A stretch of 64,000 nt of DNA from Cordilura impudica (Eukaryota; Arthropoda; Insecta; Diptera; Scathophagidae). Position numbers and translations under genes: made by a program. The stretch is from assembly GCA_963682025.1 (NCBI GenBank), contig OY821519.1, positions 193,823,784-193,887,783 on the forward strand, read 5' to 3'. The notes under the pieces were generated by a model, which saw only the letters and a program-made list of their open reading frames with translations, had not been told where the DNA came from and did no database searches. Shown here one piece after another: positions 1-25,647 of this stretch. Position 1 is the stretch's first letter, and each line of letters begins with the position of its first letter.

Positions 1-1078
1 TTCGGGAAGAGCGTACCGTAATCAATATGGCAAAGGTAAATCCTAGAATTACTTCTTCAAAAATTGTGGGAAATATTTAAAAAAAGTATTTGTGCCGAAA
101 CTGCTAGAAAAATTTTACGCAAAGCTGGATATCATGGCAGAATCGCTAGACGAAAGCCGTACATTTCACTTGTGAACAAACGAAAGCGCATTGAATTTGC
201 ACATAAGTACATAAATAAGCCTCCGGAGTTTTGGAAACAAGTTATATTTTCAGACGAAAGCAAGTTTTGTATATTTGGCATAAAAGGCCGTCAAATTGTG
301 TGGCGTAAATCTGGAACTGCGCTTGAGATACAAAATCTTGTTGGTACAGTCAAACACGGTGGTGGCGGAATTATGATGTGGGGTTGTATGGCGGCTGGTG
401 GTGTCGGTCAGCTGGAATTTATTGAGTCCACAATGGATAAATGGGGATATTTGAGTATTCTAAAGAAAAATTTGAAACAAAGTGCAGAAAATTTGAACTT
501 ATCAACGACGTTTTGGTTCCAAAAAGATAATGATCCAAAACACACATCGGAGATCGTTAGACTTTGGCTCTTATACAATGCTCCAAGACAGCTTAAAACA
601 CCCCCCCAATCGCCCGATCTCAATCCTATTGAGCATCTTTGGGATCTAATGGAGAAAAAAATACGTCAGCATGTAATAACAAGTAAAGAGACTTTGCGAA
701 GTGTTATGCAGACAGAATGGACGAAAATAACATCTGAGGAAACAGAAAAGTTGGTCAATTCAATGCCAAACAGACTAAGTGAAGTCTTAAAACAGCGTGG
801 CTATCCCACAAAATATTAATTTTAATTTATCTTCATTATTTCTAAACTTTTTGTAATTTGTTTTACGACTGAACGCAGACTTTTTGGTTGCTATTTTTAC
901 TTGTTGTGATACTTAAACCCCGTTATATCAGAAATGAAGTGAGGTATCTGAATTTTTTTTGTTGCTTTTTGAACTAGATAATGTAAAAAAAAAATACATA
1001 AACAAAAATTAATTTGAATTAAATGTTTATGATGTGTTTTTATATCACTTACAATACATTGTAAGGTGAACGCAGACT
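1..1078 (+). mobile_element. Tc1-like DNA transposon, right part (left end outside window)
   Basis: A Tc1/mariner-superfamily element whose left end lies before the window. It contains a transposase frame (3-819) followed by about 260 bp of AT-rich terminal sequence. The motif GAACGCAGACT occurs twice in direct orientation, at 871-881 and 1068-1078, and TA follows the outer copy at 1079-1080. Two direct repeats about 200 bp apart, near the inner and outer edges of the terminus, fit the IR/DR organisation known from some Tc1-like elements. The left inverted repeat is not visible, so this is inferred. Next to the outer motif is an 18-bp palindrome, CTTACAATacATTGTAAG (1048-1065). The element abuts the damaged end of a piggyBac-like copy. 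Confidence 0.75.
3..819 (+). pseudogene. Tc1-like transposase (DD34E), frameshifted
   Basis: DDE transposase of the Tc1 type, which cuts and pastes its own element at TA sites. An N-terminal helix-turn-helix tail is read in one frame from about position 3 and ends at a TAA near 76. The rest continues in a shifted frame from 64 to a stop at 817-819, so there is a one-nucleotide frame disruption in or beside the A-run near 80. The catalytic triad is visible: the first Asp in VIFSDESKF, the second in FQKDNDPKHTS, and Glu in SPDLNPIEHLW, with 34 residues between the second Asp and the Glu. The catalytic core is otherwise open and close to the expected length. The N-terminus is cut by the window edge, so the full state of the copy cannot be judged. 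Confidence 0.85.
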
Positions 1079-1081
1079 TAA

Positions 1082-2749
1082 TGGGCTATGTGTATATAAT
1101 CATTCTGCTTTTGACCTTTAAAATTCTTAATTCTTACCTTGACACTAAATTCCTCCATTGCATTCCGTATCCTTGGATATGCAGTAGGAGGAATGAGCGC
1201 TGTCTGTCACTTCTCTTCACTGGCTTCATCTCGTTGAATATTATTAATGCAGCTAATGCAGCGATGTCGAGCATATTGTAAAACATGGCAAGCGGCCAGC
1301 GCTTTGTTGAGCGCTTGCATGTATACGTACCAAGCATCTGGTCCATAGTATCAACGCCGGATTTGTTGGCATTGTAATCAAGAATGGCTAAGGGCTTCTT
1401 CTTTTCAGTTTCCATGTTCACATCGCAAGTGTAAGCTGCAACATTTGCCAACATTTGCCAAATATTATCAATTGCCGCAGTTTTGCTGTTGATTAGTCGC
1501 TGCTGTCGCGTATTTCCATTGTCGAATCTAAGGCATTGTTTTATGGACATAAAGCGATTATACGACAATGCTGCTTTGTATATAGGACAACGCGTTGGGG
1601 CCCATAACTGTGCAGAAGGCTCATTATTTGATTTATTGAGTCCAAAATACAAGAGTATAGCCAAGAAGGCATCAAAATCCTTTAGTGTGATGGTTTTAAA
1701 TTCCTTTTTGTTTGTTGGATTTGCTAAATTATATGCATCTGTTATTTCCCTACCTTTGCGATTAGATTCGCGTATTATTATGTACGCCATGTCTTCAGTG
1801 AAGAGCGAGCGGAATATGGTAAAGGGATCATATGTGGTTCCTACTGGTCCTGGTTTCCTCCTTGTGTAGTTGACCACGTTATGAGCACGAATACGGGAAG
1901 TTGGTGGTGCATTTTTACTCCATTGGGTGCCGTCTTTCGCAATAAAATAACTTTCGCTTGTTGGTGTTTCTTCTTCTTCATAATCGTCGTCATCGTAAAC
2001 CTCCTCATTGATTTCTATATCTACCTCACTTTCAGCATCGGAGTCCACAGCATATAAATTTGGTAGAAAGGGCAAGTCGCCATCATCTTATTCAGCATCA
2101 AATGCCGGAATATCAAGTTCCTCGTCATGATCCCCTGCATTCATAAAATCAGCAAATTGATTATCTACGGCACGTCTCTCCTCCTCAGACATTTGTTGGT
2201 AGCGTGTGCTACGACGCATCACCATTTCAGCAATTTCAATGTTTGATTCTGCCATATTATTTTATCGATTTTTGTTTCCTTCGTACAATCACTTCGAAAT
2301 TTCAAACAAGATGTAGAGTTTTCAGTGTCTAAACTGTGTATGATTTAGTTTACGAAACTAGCTTAAACATCCGCGTATATCTACAAATAGAGATTAGTAT
2401 TAGAAGGTAATAAAACAAATGTTAAATTCGAAGAACTCGTTTAAAATGTGTTCAAACAATAAAACAGCTAAAAAGAAGCCAAAATAAAGTTTATGTCTTA
2501 ATGATTTCTTGTAATTTCAGTACAAGGTCCCTACGGACCTTGTCATGCGTTCCCGTACTACTCACCTTTAAACCTCAATAAAAACTAAACTATTGGGCGT
2601 ATTACCTTGAATTTTCATTTAAACGATTTTTGACAAAATTCTCTTGGAAAACAGGGTAACTTTTGGGGTACCTTGTCCTGGCCGAAATAGGAGTAATTTC
2701 AGTTTGAAAATGAAAAAGGTCCCCAGGGACCTTCTCGCTAACCGAAGGG
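1082..2749 (-). mobile_element. piggyBac-like element, internally deleted, one end preserved
   Basis: The upper-coordinate end is preserved. Read on the minus strand, TTAA (2750-2753) is followed by CCCTTCGG, matching the TTAA target and C-rich terminus of piggyBac elements. Inside the end lies a perfect 8-bp inverted repeat, AAGGTCCC/GGGACCTT (2716-2733). A related one, ACAAGGTCC/GGACCTTGT, lies at 2522-2543. The transposase relic is at 1134-2255. No matching terminus is visible at the low-coordinate side, where the sequence runs into the Tc1-like element. The lower boundary given is only the limit of the neighbouring element. Confidence 0.7.
1134..2255 (-). pseudogene. piggyBac-like transposase (DDE_Tnp_1_7), nonsense and deletion
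   Basis: Relic of a piggyBac-family transposase. The frame opens at ATG 2255 with an acidic N-terminus and meets an in-frame TAA at 2088-2090 (codon 56). It then stays open to about 1134. Recognisable pieces are the acidic N-terminal region, an N-terminal core block containing FDAFLAILLYFGLN, and a C-terminal block containing SGVDTMDQMLGTY and KRWPLAMFYNMLDIAALAA. The Asp in VDTMDQM is the third catalytic Asp of the family. The stretch of roughly 150-200 residues that should carry the first two catalytic Asps is missing: the protein jumps from IDNIWQMLA to the KPLAILDYN block. The C-terminal Cys-rich region is also absent. The copy cannot encode an active enzyme. Confidence 0.85.
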
Positions 2750-2753
2750 TTAA

Positions 2754-3230
2754 CAATTTTAAAAACAAGACCTTTGGTTTTCAACTGATCAACTAAACTC
2801 TTAATATTGACACCATAAAGAAAAATAGGACAGAAGTTTTTAACGTTATTTTGCTTTTTAGACGTTCTTAACGTTCTTTTGCTTTTTAAACACCTGATTA
2901 GATTTTACATTTTTAATAGGGTTGTCCTCAACATTCAAATCTAAAATAGAAAATCTATTTTGACTACAGCTAGGTCCAATTTCTGAATCAGCAGAACGTA
3001 ATTTTGTTAAATCTATTTTTAAATCTCCTTTTGAGTTTCTTTTAAATCTTTTATTTTTAACTAGTTCAAAAGTTAACCTATCATCACCTGAGTCCAAAGT
3101 TTCATTTTGAGAAAAATAGGCATTTGTCATATGATCATCATTTGTATTTGATCGTGGACTGGTGTTATCTGCTTGAAAATTTTGTAAATTGTTTTTTGAA
3201 ATTATCCCAATACCATTTTCCTTTTCAACT
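2754..3230 (-). pseudogene. Jockey-type non-LTR retrotransposon ORF1 fragment
   Basis: A minus-strand frame reads from about 3230 down to 2858. It then continues, after a one-base frame shift inside a 25-28-bp imperfect tandem duplication (about 2845-2900), to the piggyBac insertion at 2750. Segments such as NRFSILDL and CPIFLYGVNIKSLVDQLKTKG resemble the region just before the zinc knuckles of jockey-clade ORF1 (Gag-like RNA-binding) proteins. The piggyBac-like element interrupts the frame at a GTTAAC that supplies the TTAA target. No zinc knuckles or reverse transcriptase are visible because the downstream part is lost. The assignment rests on motif style, so confidence is moderate. Confidence 0.55.
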
Positions 3231-3329
3231 AACGGGAATGAATAACTGAATAAAGCCTTTAAGGCGCTGGGGCACCAAATTGTAAATTTGTAAAATATCT
3301 ATGAATAAATGAAAATACTTATAAAAAAA

Positions 3330-3485
3330 AAAAGAGGTAGACTCATTTACAGACCTTGGATTGCAGAGGCAGTTAACGATTTTTTTTCTTACATTAGAAT
3401 CAGCCGTAGAGTAATCGTGGCTCCAAAATTTATCCGGTGGTTGTTTAATTTTGTTACACAAAGAAATTGTTGTTTTATCCATTAT
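3330..3485 (-). pseudogene. Possible decayed Tc1/mariner transposase fragment
   Basis: The minus-strand translation contains NKIKQPPDKFWSH followed by a decayed stretch that could derive from the catalytic-core start of a Tc1-like transposase (compare NKPPEFWKQVIFSDES in the element at the window start). There is no intact catalytic motif and no terminal repeat. This may be chance similarity. Confidence 0.25.
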
Positions 3486-3499
3486 AAAGAATTCAAATC

Positions 3500-4135
3500 A
3501 ATATAAATAAAATTTTATCTTTTTAAAATAATTTTTTATTTGAAAAGAACACCGCAACTGCTTGCTGTGAAATTCAAAATTCCTTATCCAGAGCAACTGG
3601 TGCAAATATTTGGGTATTCCCTCTTTCCACAACCCTTTTGTCCCAGATCAATACAATGCACTGGTTTATAACAAACAAAAATATTACTACATTATTTTTT
3701 TTATACCACACTAAACAAAGTAATATTGCATTTTAAATAATAAATTTTTCAGTTGAAAATCCATTCGCAAAATGTTTTTCCTAAATTTCGTTACGAAAGT
3801 AAAACTCAGGTAATTTAGCATATTTTGAAGGTCACCAGAAGTGAATGTGAAAAAACTATGAGTGAGATCAGTCAAGCTAGCGTAATTGTAAATTACCATC
3901 CTTAATTTTATTGAAATTGGTTGATTAGATCAAAAGTTACAACGTTTTTTCGTGCACTAGTTTAGTTAAATTAACAGATATTTTTCAATGCCTTAAAAAT
4001 GAAATTTCCTAATGAAATCCAGGTAACGTATTTTGGCTCGCTTCTTTGCCTCGCTGTTCTGTTTGAAATTCCTAGTCTTTAAGATTCCACATATTTCGAA
4101 CAAATGCATTGTAATTTGTTTGTTTACTCGATTGA
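3500..4135. other. Intergenic, nothing recognised
   Basis: AT-rich sequence with short homopolymers. No coding similarity, terminal repeat or RNA gene seen. Confidence 0.5.
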
Positions 4136-4137
4136 TA

Positions 4138-6781
4138 TCTTTGACGTCAGATATTAAGGTCTTAAGTCATAAACTGTAGTTTTTCGTAATGATAAATTAA
4201 AAGTTATTTAATTTCCTGTAAATCTGGATAGTATTTGTAAAAAAAAAAAAAATGATGTAAAATTTTTGTTTTTTTGAAAGAATTAAGTCAGAAAATAAAA
4301 CATTTTTATTTAGTTTAAAACAAAGGAATTGATTAATTAAAAAGTTTGAAAAATTATTATAATAAACAATAAAAATAATTTAATAATAGTTATAAATTTA
4401 ATAAAAAAATAAAAAATTTAATTTGACTCTTCTTTCTTTTCTTCATCTACCAAATCTGGATCATCATTTACAGCGGAGTTGGAAGTTGGTAAATTTTTAT
4501 AAAAATTGTGGGAAAGAGAGCACAAATCCTTTTTTCTCCTCAGAAATCGGCACCAAAGTTTTATATTTAGTTTGGAGTGGATAATCTTTTAGATTTTTAT
4601 TTTTTCCTCTCTTAATGAAGCTTAAAGTCTTGAATTCTTCGGAATAGTTTAAACTGTTTTTGTAAATCACTAAGCCCTTTTGCTTGTATTGGAGCCATTG
4701 TGCACTATACCAAGAGAACTGTTCATTTAAAGTATTTTTTTCTGCTCACAAAAACTGTCTTCAATAAAGCTGCAAAATCTAAAAATTCCTCTTGCTGCAT
4801 TTCGTGTACCTGAAACTTCTTTTTAATGCCTGTTGTTCTAACCAACTGGTACCAATAATGGGGGTGGTAAACAGTTGTTTTTGTTTTTTTTTGTTTTTCA
4901 ATCATGGAATGATCCACGTCGCATTCCATATGCGTATGTCCCGGTACAAGAAACTTGTGGTTTATGGTTAAATTGTGGAACTTTACTTGAGCCATTAAAA
5001 ACATTGCCGCCACATGACTGTTTTCGTTTTATCCAACATGTGTCTGAGTAAAATGTCACCTCAGAAACGCAACCAGGTAGCTTCTTCAAATGAGCATATA
5101 AGCAGGAAGCTATTTCGTTTCCACCTCTAGCAGCTAAAGCTTCATGCCACATATAGTGTGTTGACTCTCCTGTAGCATTATCGTGTATTGTTAAGTTATA
5201 TGTCCATAACTGCCTTTTATAAAATGCTACCGACGATCGCATAAATGGCATAATTGGCAGACATTGCTGTAGATCAAAACTGAAGCATTTCTTTTGAACG
5301 TTGTCTTGTGCCGCAAGCTTATCTGTTTTTTGGCATAATACGCTGCAGTAGCCTGCTCGTGGTGGATTTTGAGGTCGCTGTCTTTTTGTTTTTCTTGCAG
5401 AGTGGCAGCAACTTCAATGTGCATTTGAAGGGTGTCACACTTAAAACAGGTGTCCACTTTTGATGTTTTAAAGGCGAGTTTTAAATTGTGAAATTCCCTC
5501 TCATAAATTGAACGGCAAACCCAATTTTCTCGTCATAATGCGCAAATTTAAATAGGAAGGTAAAAACTTCTGTCATTTGTACGTCTGGTGTAATGACTTT
5601 CATAACTTGGAAGTGATGTTATGTGAGCCCGTACCTCATTAAGTTCCTGTTCCGACTTGTTTTTTGTAGAGTTTGATCCTCTTTTCATCGTCCTTTGTAA
5701 TGCCGGATGTGGTAAGCATTTTATTTTTAATGGCGTTGTTTTAAATTTTGTAATTCCCTTGCCTTAATTACTTTTCCGCTGACACTCACATAACTTTTTC
5801 CGCAATTTATTTTTTTAGTTTTGTCTTTCCTTATGCGTCTGGACCACTTCTTACCCATATTTCCCATGTTATCAACGGATACCACTTCACTTTCTTGAGC
5901 TGATGGACTAGTTGCAACTCCATTTATTCGCTTACGCTGGATTCTTCCTCTGGGACAAAATCCTTATCGATAACGCTATCGTCGGAATCCAAAATGTTTG
6001 GCATAACCAAAAATTGTGATGGAGCTGGCGAGGACTCAGTTGAAGCTGTATTTTCAGAAACAGAAGAAAATTGAGTGTTTTCTTATAAAAAGTTTTTTAA
6101 ATTCATAATTCATATTACTATTATAAAATATAATACACTTACTGCAGTTTCCAGAATTTTCTACAGCTAAACTCATTGCACAAAACTTATTATTATTTAT
6201 TAAATTGTAATCTTTTGTTAAATAATGTGAAACCAATTCAATGAAATGAAAATAAATTCGTTCAATTGAGTATTGAGATTCATATAAAAAAAATTAACGC
6301 TAGATAACTAGATTAGACAGGCGTTGAAAAAACGGATTACTTTTTTTGCGTTTCATTACTTGAGTGTTTTTTTATATAGTAAATATGTACGTTGTATGTA
6401 ACACAAAATAAAGTAGATGTAAATGTTCAATTCAAAACTCCAAATCTGTACATAATGAAATTAGTACACCTACGCTATTCTCCGAATTGATTATTCCTTT
6501 CGGTATAAAAGACTTAAGTTGACTTATGTCCTTAGAAGAATCTAAAAGCTTTCAAAGGTATCGGTGATAAAGACTTAACTGAACTTTAAGACGTTAATAC
6601 CAAACAAAATATGCATTTTTCTGACTTATTGCCTAAAGAGCAAATGATTACGACTGGAAGCAGTTATGCTAGTGTCTCCTTACTGATACCAAACGAAAGA
6701 AGGGAAAAAATTGTGTTGAACCCAATCAGAAACTCAAAATCGATTTTTATGACTTAAGACCTTAATACTTAACGCCAAAGA
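4138..6781 (-). mobile_element. 2.64-kb DNA transposon with ~35-bp TIRs, unnamed family
   Basis: The two ends match in inverted orientation over about 35 bp. The left end starts TCTTTGACGTC and includes TATTAAGGTCTTAAGTCATA (about 4153-4172). The right end carries the reverse complement of the same block near 6748-6770. TA flanks both ends (4136-4137 and 6782-6783), although ATAT is shared there too, so the exact target duplication is uncertain. Between the ends lies a broken transposase-like gene (4418-6060, minus). GACTTAAGT-like motifs recur near 6510-6600 and could be subterminal binding sites. I do not recognise a named superfamily. Confidence 0.65.
4418..6060 (-). pseudogene. Transposase-like protein of an unnamed arthropod family, many frameshifts
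   Basis: A decayed gene of about 530 codons can be followed on the minus strand across several frameshifts and stops, to a TAA at 4418-4420. In order it has a Ser/Asp-rich N-terminus, a basic segment ending KKWSRRIRKD, and a piece with SYVSVSGKVIKARELQ. A Cys/His-bearing middle (FKCDTLQMH, later NVCQLCHLC) follows, then NLTIHDNATGES and YMWHEALAARGGNEIASCL. Next come FYSDTC, the segment DHKFLVPGHTHMECDVDHSMIEKQ (seen here as NHKFLVPGHTHMECDVDHS), and YWYQLVR. It ends in an acidic tail. The YSDxC and GHxHxExD blocks look like parts of an RNase-H-like DDE active site; that role is inferred. Proteins of this architecture are common in insect and cnidarian gene sets, usually uncharacterised. Its position between matched TIRs supports a transposase origin. 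Confidence 0.55.
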
Positions 6782-6783
6782 TA

Positions 6784-8615
6784 TTTTCTTCTTGACAGCA
6801 CTAGGTTTATTAAAACCCATGTTTTGCCACTCCATTGCTTCAATTTATACGCAGACGTTAGCCATAGGTTTTAATAATACGCGAAACGGTATTCCGTGAT
6901 ACGTATGCTATAGCAATAGTTCCATCATCCGCAAATTTTATTTAACATTAGGAAAGTAAAATAACTTTGGATCAAATTAACAATAATTGAAAATTTTATC
7001 AATGAAAATTGCAAAACATATTTTTACACAAAAAAAGAACAATATCATGTGACTCAGCGTAGGTAGGCACATTAGAAATTAAATATGATCATAAGTAAAA
7101 TTGCAAGTTACTTGAATATTTCATATAAATACGCGTAGACTGTTCCAACATTCAACAAACTAAGTCAAAAAACCTTTCGAATTACAAAATGAATATATCC
7201 CTGCATCAGTATTTATATGTTTTTTGATAAATTCATCAGTAAATCTATAATATTAATAGGTGATTTCTTGTGATCGATGTTTTTAAACAGTTTTATCCCG
7301 ATTTTGAACAAACGTATATTATTTGAAAGGTATTTCTTTTTAGCTGTCCACCAGATTTACTGATTTTTTAATTTTTTTTTGGAGTAAAATGCATTTAAAG
7401 TTGCTACTAACACATACATAAAAAATATACAATGGTATGTGCGTGTTTATTAAATTTGTTAATGTGTTTGTAAAAATAAAATGAGTTTTTCTTCATTCAC
7501 ATAACAACTGTGTTGAATTGAAAAATTCTTGGACATAAACCAATAAGTAATATTTAAAGTGTTGAATTGTGAAATTGGTTAAAATTGATTAGACCCTAAA
7601 GGTAGTCATTATTAAATGAAAAAATAAAATTTCCTAGAATTTGCACTCGAATTTCGAGGGCTGGAATCTGCTAGTATATAACTACATCAAGGCAGTAGTA
7701 ATGGAAATGGCAATCAGTTGCAAAACGTGCTATTAAACTAAAGCCATAATGAATAAATGAATTATTTTTTTTTGTTGGATAATGTTTTTTAAATTATTTT
7801 TCTCGTAAATGATTAATTAATATGTGTAACTATTTTTTAAACTAGCATATCAGCTATATTAAAGATGCGGCAATTGTTATGATGCACAGTGTATTGGTAA
7901 TCACTTTGATTTTTTTTTCTTGCAATGATCTATAGAAATCTTTGAGTTTTGAATATTAATATGTTTCGTCATTCATTATCAAACAATATCAAAAGTTGTA
8001 CTTTAGTCGAAATACTTACGATAAATAATGTAAAAAAACATACATTTTGAAATTTTTTGAATAATTTAATGATAATTTGCGTTACTGCAAGTAACTTAAA
8101 CTTTTTAAATAGAATTCTTAACTACAATGTAAAACACAACTGATGAATGAATGCCTAAATATTTCATTTCTATTACATTGTAGTAAGATTTTAAGATTCT
8201 TTTGGAAAAATGTATTTGATTTTATTATGATTTGTAGTGAACGATATAATCATAGTATATTGTTTTAATGTTGTTTTTGTAATATGATTAATTAATACAT
8301 TAATTGTGTGCTATAGTTATTTTTAATGTATATAGCTGAGAATATTGAATAAACCCTTAACCAGAGCTCAAAGAGGTTAAAAGAGGTCTATTTAAGTGAA
8401 AACTCCTTTTAAAAATTAAAAAAAAAATATATTAAAAATTCTACAGTAAAAAGAAATGTTTACAGTGTAAAATAATTTGCACAATTTGTGCAAACATAAA
8501 CATATACATATATACCTATATGTGTATATAAATATTTTTGTATTTGTAAATTAAGATGTTAAATATAATACGAAACTTAAACGCAAGAATCATATATTGT
8601 TGTATATAGAGTAAT
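6784..8615. other. Non-coding, 3' flank of Mi-2
   Basis: AT-rich. The only structured sequence seen is the dispersed repeat at 7245-7656. The part nearest 8615 is presumably Mi-2 3' UTR, but I could not place a convincing polyadenylation signal on the minus strand close to the stop codon. Confidence 0.4.
7245..7656 (+). repeat. Dispersed repeat, copy 1 (inverted partner at 62011-62176)
   Basis: Two blocks, about 7258-7326 and 7626-7656, recur in the same order on the opposite strand at 62112-62176 and 62011-62046. The second block includes TTTCCTAGAATTTGCACTCG. Here the blocks are about 300 bp apart; in the other copy they are about 65 bp apart, so one copy has an insertion or the other a deletion. 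Probably a decayed transposon; no ends identified. Confidence 0.6.
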
Positions 8616-23644
<15,029 letters not shown>

Positions 23645-25645
23645 CTAAACAGCAAAAAAAAAAAGTGGGGATATTAAAAACTTGTAGGTTCTTTTTTAAA
23701 TTAAATGTTATATAAATAATACAATAAAAATTCATGTGGCTTTAGAATAATAAAAAGTAAATATTAATAATTTTAAATTGAAACTTACCTTTTAATCAAT
23801 ATTGGACTTACCGATATTATTCTAATCATTTAACATTTTACCTATATATATACATTTTAAATAAATCAAGGTTATTGTATTAAATTTTTTCTTGTTTTAA
23901 CAACCGGAAATTGATCTTTTTTTAACACAACATTTGTTAGAATTATTACTAGTCATCACTAGGCTTATCCTTGTTATGTCAAATTATTTACGCTCTGTTT
24001 ACCAAATAACAATTTTACTTGCTTTGTCGCCTTCAAATGTGTAGATAGACTTATAAGACGATCTCAAGAGGACAATGAACTAATCTTAAAAACAAAATTA
24101 ATTATTTTTTGAAAACTACTGCTTACCAACAGGCCAGGGAAACATCAGCGCGGGTTATTGAACCTCTCATGAAGTGTACGTTGGATGCAGCGTAATACAG
24201 AGTTTTAAACGAAAAACGACGACATACAAACTAAACAATATAAAAGACATATACAACAGGTGTGTGTTTTACAATATAGAATTGATTATTAACATCTGGC
24301 GTTTCTCATTCAATAGATTTCTCGTTCAAAATATTTAGTATAATGAAATGTATACGTTGCTAGTGCTCTAAAATAATAATTAATTTAAGGATATTGTTTT
24401 CACATACAGGGTATACTAACAAATGTAAATACTGTGCTTAACACTTAAAGTTAAGATTCTTTTCAACAGGAAGGAGCAACTCTACAGTATCATCATGATG
24501 TTAGAGCATATCGTGATGAATTTGGGAGCAGTGTATTGATCAGAATGGGTAACATTTTAAAAATCTGATTTAGGAGAAAAGTTATACATCCATACATTTT
24601 AGGCAGATTCTTTTGCAATAAAAATATTAATTGCAGTATAACTAAAACCATAATGTAGTGTACCGTATTTCACCGCGTACAGTACGCAAACACATTCCTT
24701 CTTTTTTCTCCCAAAACGCAAAATATTAGCACATATAATTGGTATCAATGTCAATTTCAAAAGGAAACAATTTTGTTATTATTTTTTTTTTTTTTACCAC
24801 ATCTAATTTATCGATAATTTACGTAAAAATATTGACGTTTTAAGGTTTTTCACAATAATGCTGTAATCTCTACTTTTGGTCTATTTTCCTATAAGAATAT
24901 ATTTTCACTGTTCTCCAAATGGAGAAAAAAGTATTATAAGGGCTTTACAGTAAATTTCCGGACTCGAAATTAATTTTCGTTTTTTTTTTGCTCCGGCTGC
25001 ACAACCCTGGGTAAAAGTGTTCCTACAGACAGGACTTAAGAAAATTTCCGGCATAAAGGAATGTTCTTGTTTTTGTCATAGGAAATAAATTATAGCAACT
25101 AAATGAGCTGTGTTGTTGTTGAAGCCATAAAACAAATTGATCTTGACTATTAGATTTTTAAAGTATAAAATCTATATTTTTCAAGTTAGAAACATGAAAA
25201 TTAGTGATGTAATGGGTTTTGGTTAGGAGAACAATGCAGAAAATACAACACATCATTTTTGCCATAACTTGGCTTTCGCTGTTCGCCTTGGGACCACAGC
25301 AATACCTGATACCTTTGCTACACCTGGGTTTATGTTTACATTAATATCTGGACTTACTTATTGCACAATTTATAATAAATGCAAACAAAATATTTGAAAA
25401 ATTAAACAATTTTATAAACTAAATAACAAATTATTGCAACAAACACACTGAATTTTTAAATTTTTGGATGTGTCTTCCTTATATTAGGTGATATCTTGGC
25501 ACAATGATGCCCGATTTACCCCAATTTAAATAGAAACCTGCTCGAAATAATGACAAACAGTATTGTGCTCCCAGGTAAATGGTTAATTTTGTGAATGGGA
25601 AATCCCTATATTTATTTGAGTTGTTATAAGGATCTGGAATGTATG
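23645..25645. other. Upstream of Mi-2 exon 2; probable first intron
   Basis: AT-rich. Contains the mariner fragment at 24461-24568 and a locally GC-richer patch at about 24127-24200, followed on the minus strand by a donor-like GTAAGC (24121-24126). No exon could be proved here. Confidence 0.4.
24461..24568 (+). pseudogene. Mariner-type transposase fragment
   Basis: Plus-strand frame FQQEGATLQYHHDVRAYRDE then FGSSVLIRMG, ending at TGA. This corresponds to the block around the second catalytic Asp of mariner/IS630 transposases (FQQDGA...), with the Asp replaced by Glu. Only about 36 codons remain; flanks are unrecognisable. Confidence 0.6.
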
Positions 25646-25647
25646 TA

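Noticed and set aside
1078..1081. TTAA as a possible second boundary of the piggyBac-like element
   Set aside because: The adjoining bases TGGGC do not match the CCCTTCGG terminus, and the TA in it is explained by the Tc1-like element.
25234..25344. 36-codon plus-strand frame with a hydrophobic, signal-like sequence
   Set aside because: Too short, no promoter or homology, and the surrounding sequence looks repeat-derived.
25479..25640. Minus-strand frame TYIPDPYNNSNKYRDFPF and onward beside the DD41D element
   Set aside because: Not recognisable as a gene; it probably belongs to an older dispersed repeat.
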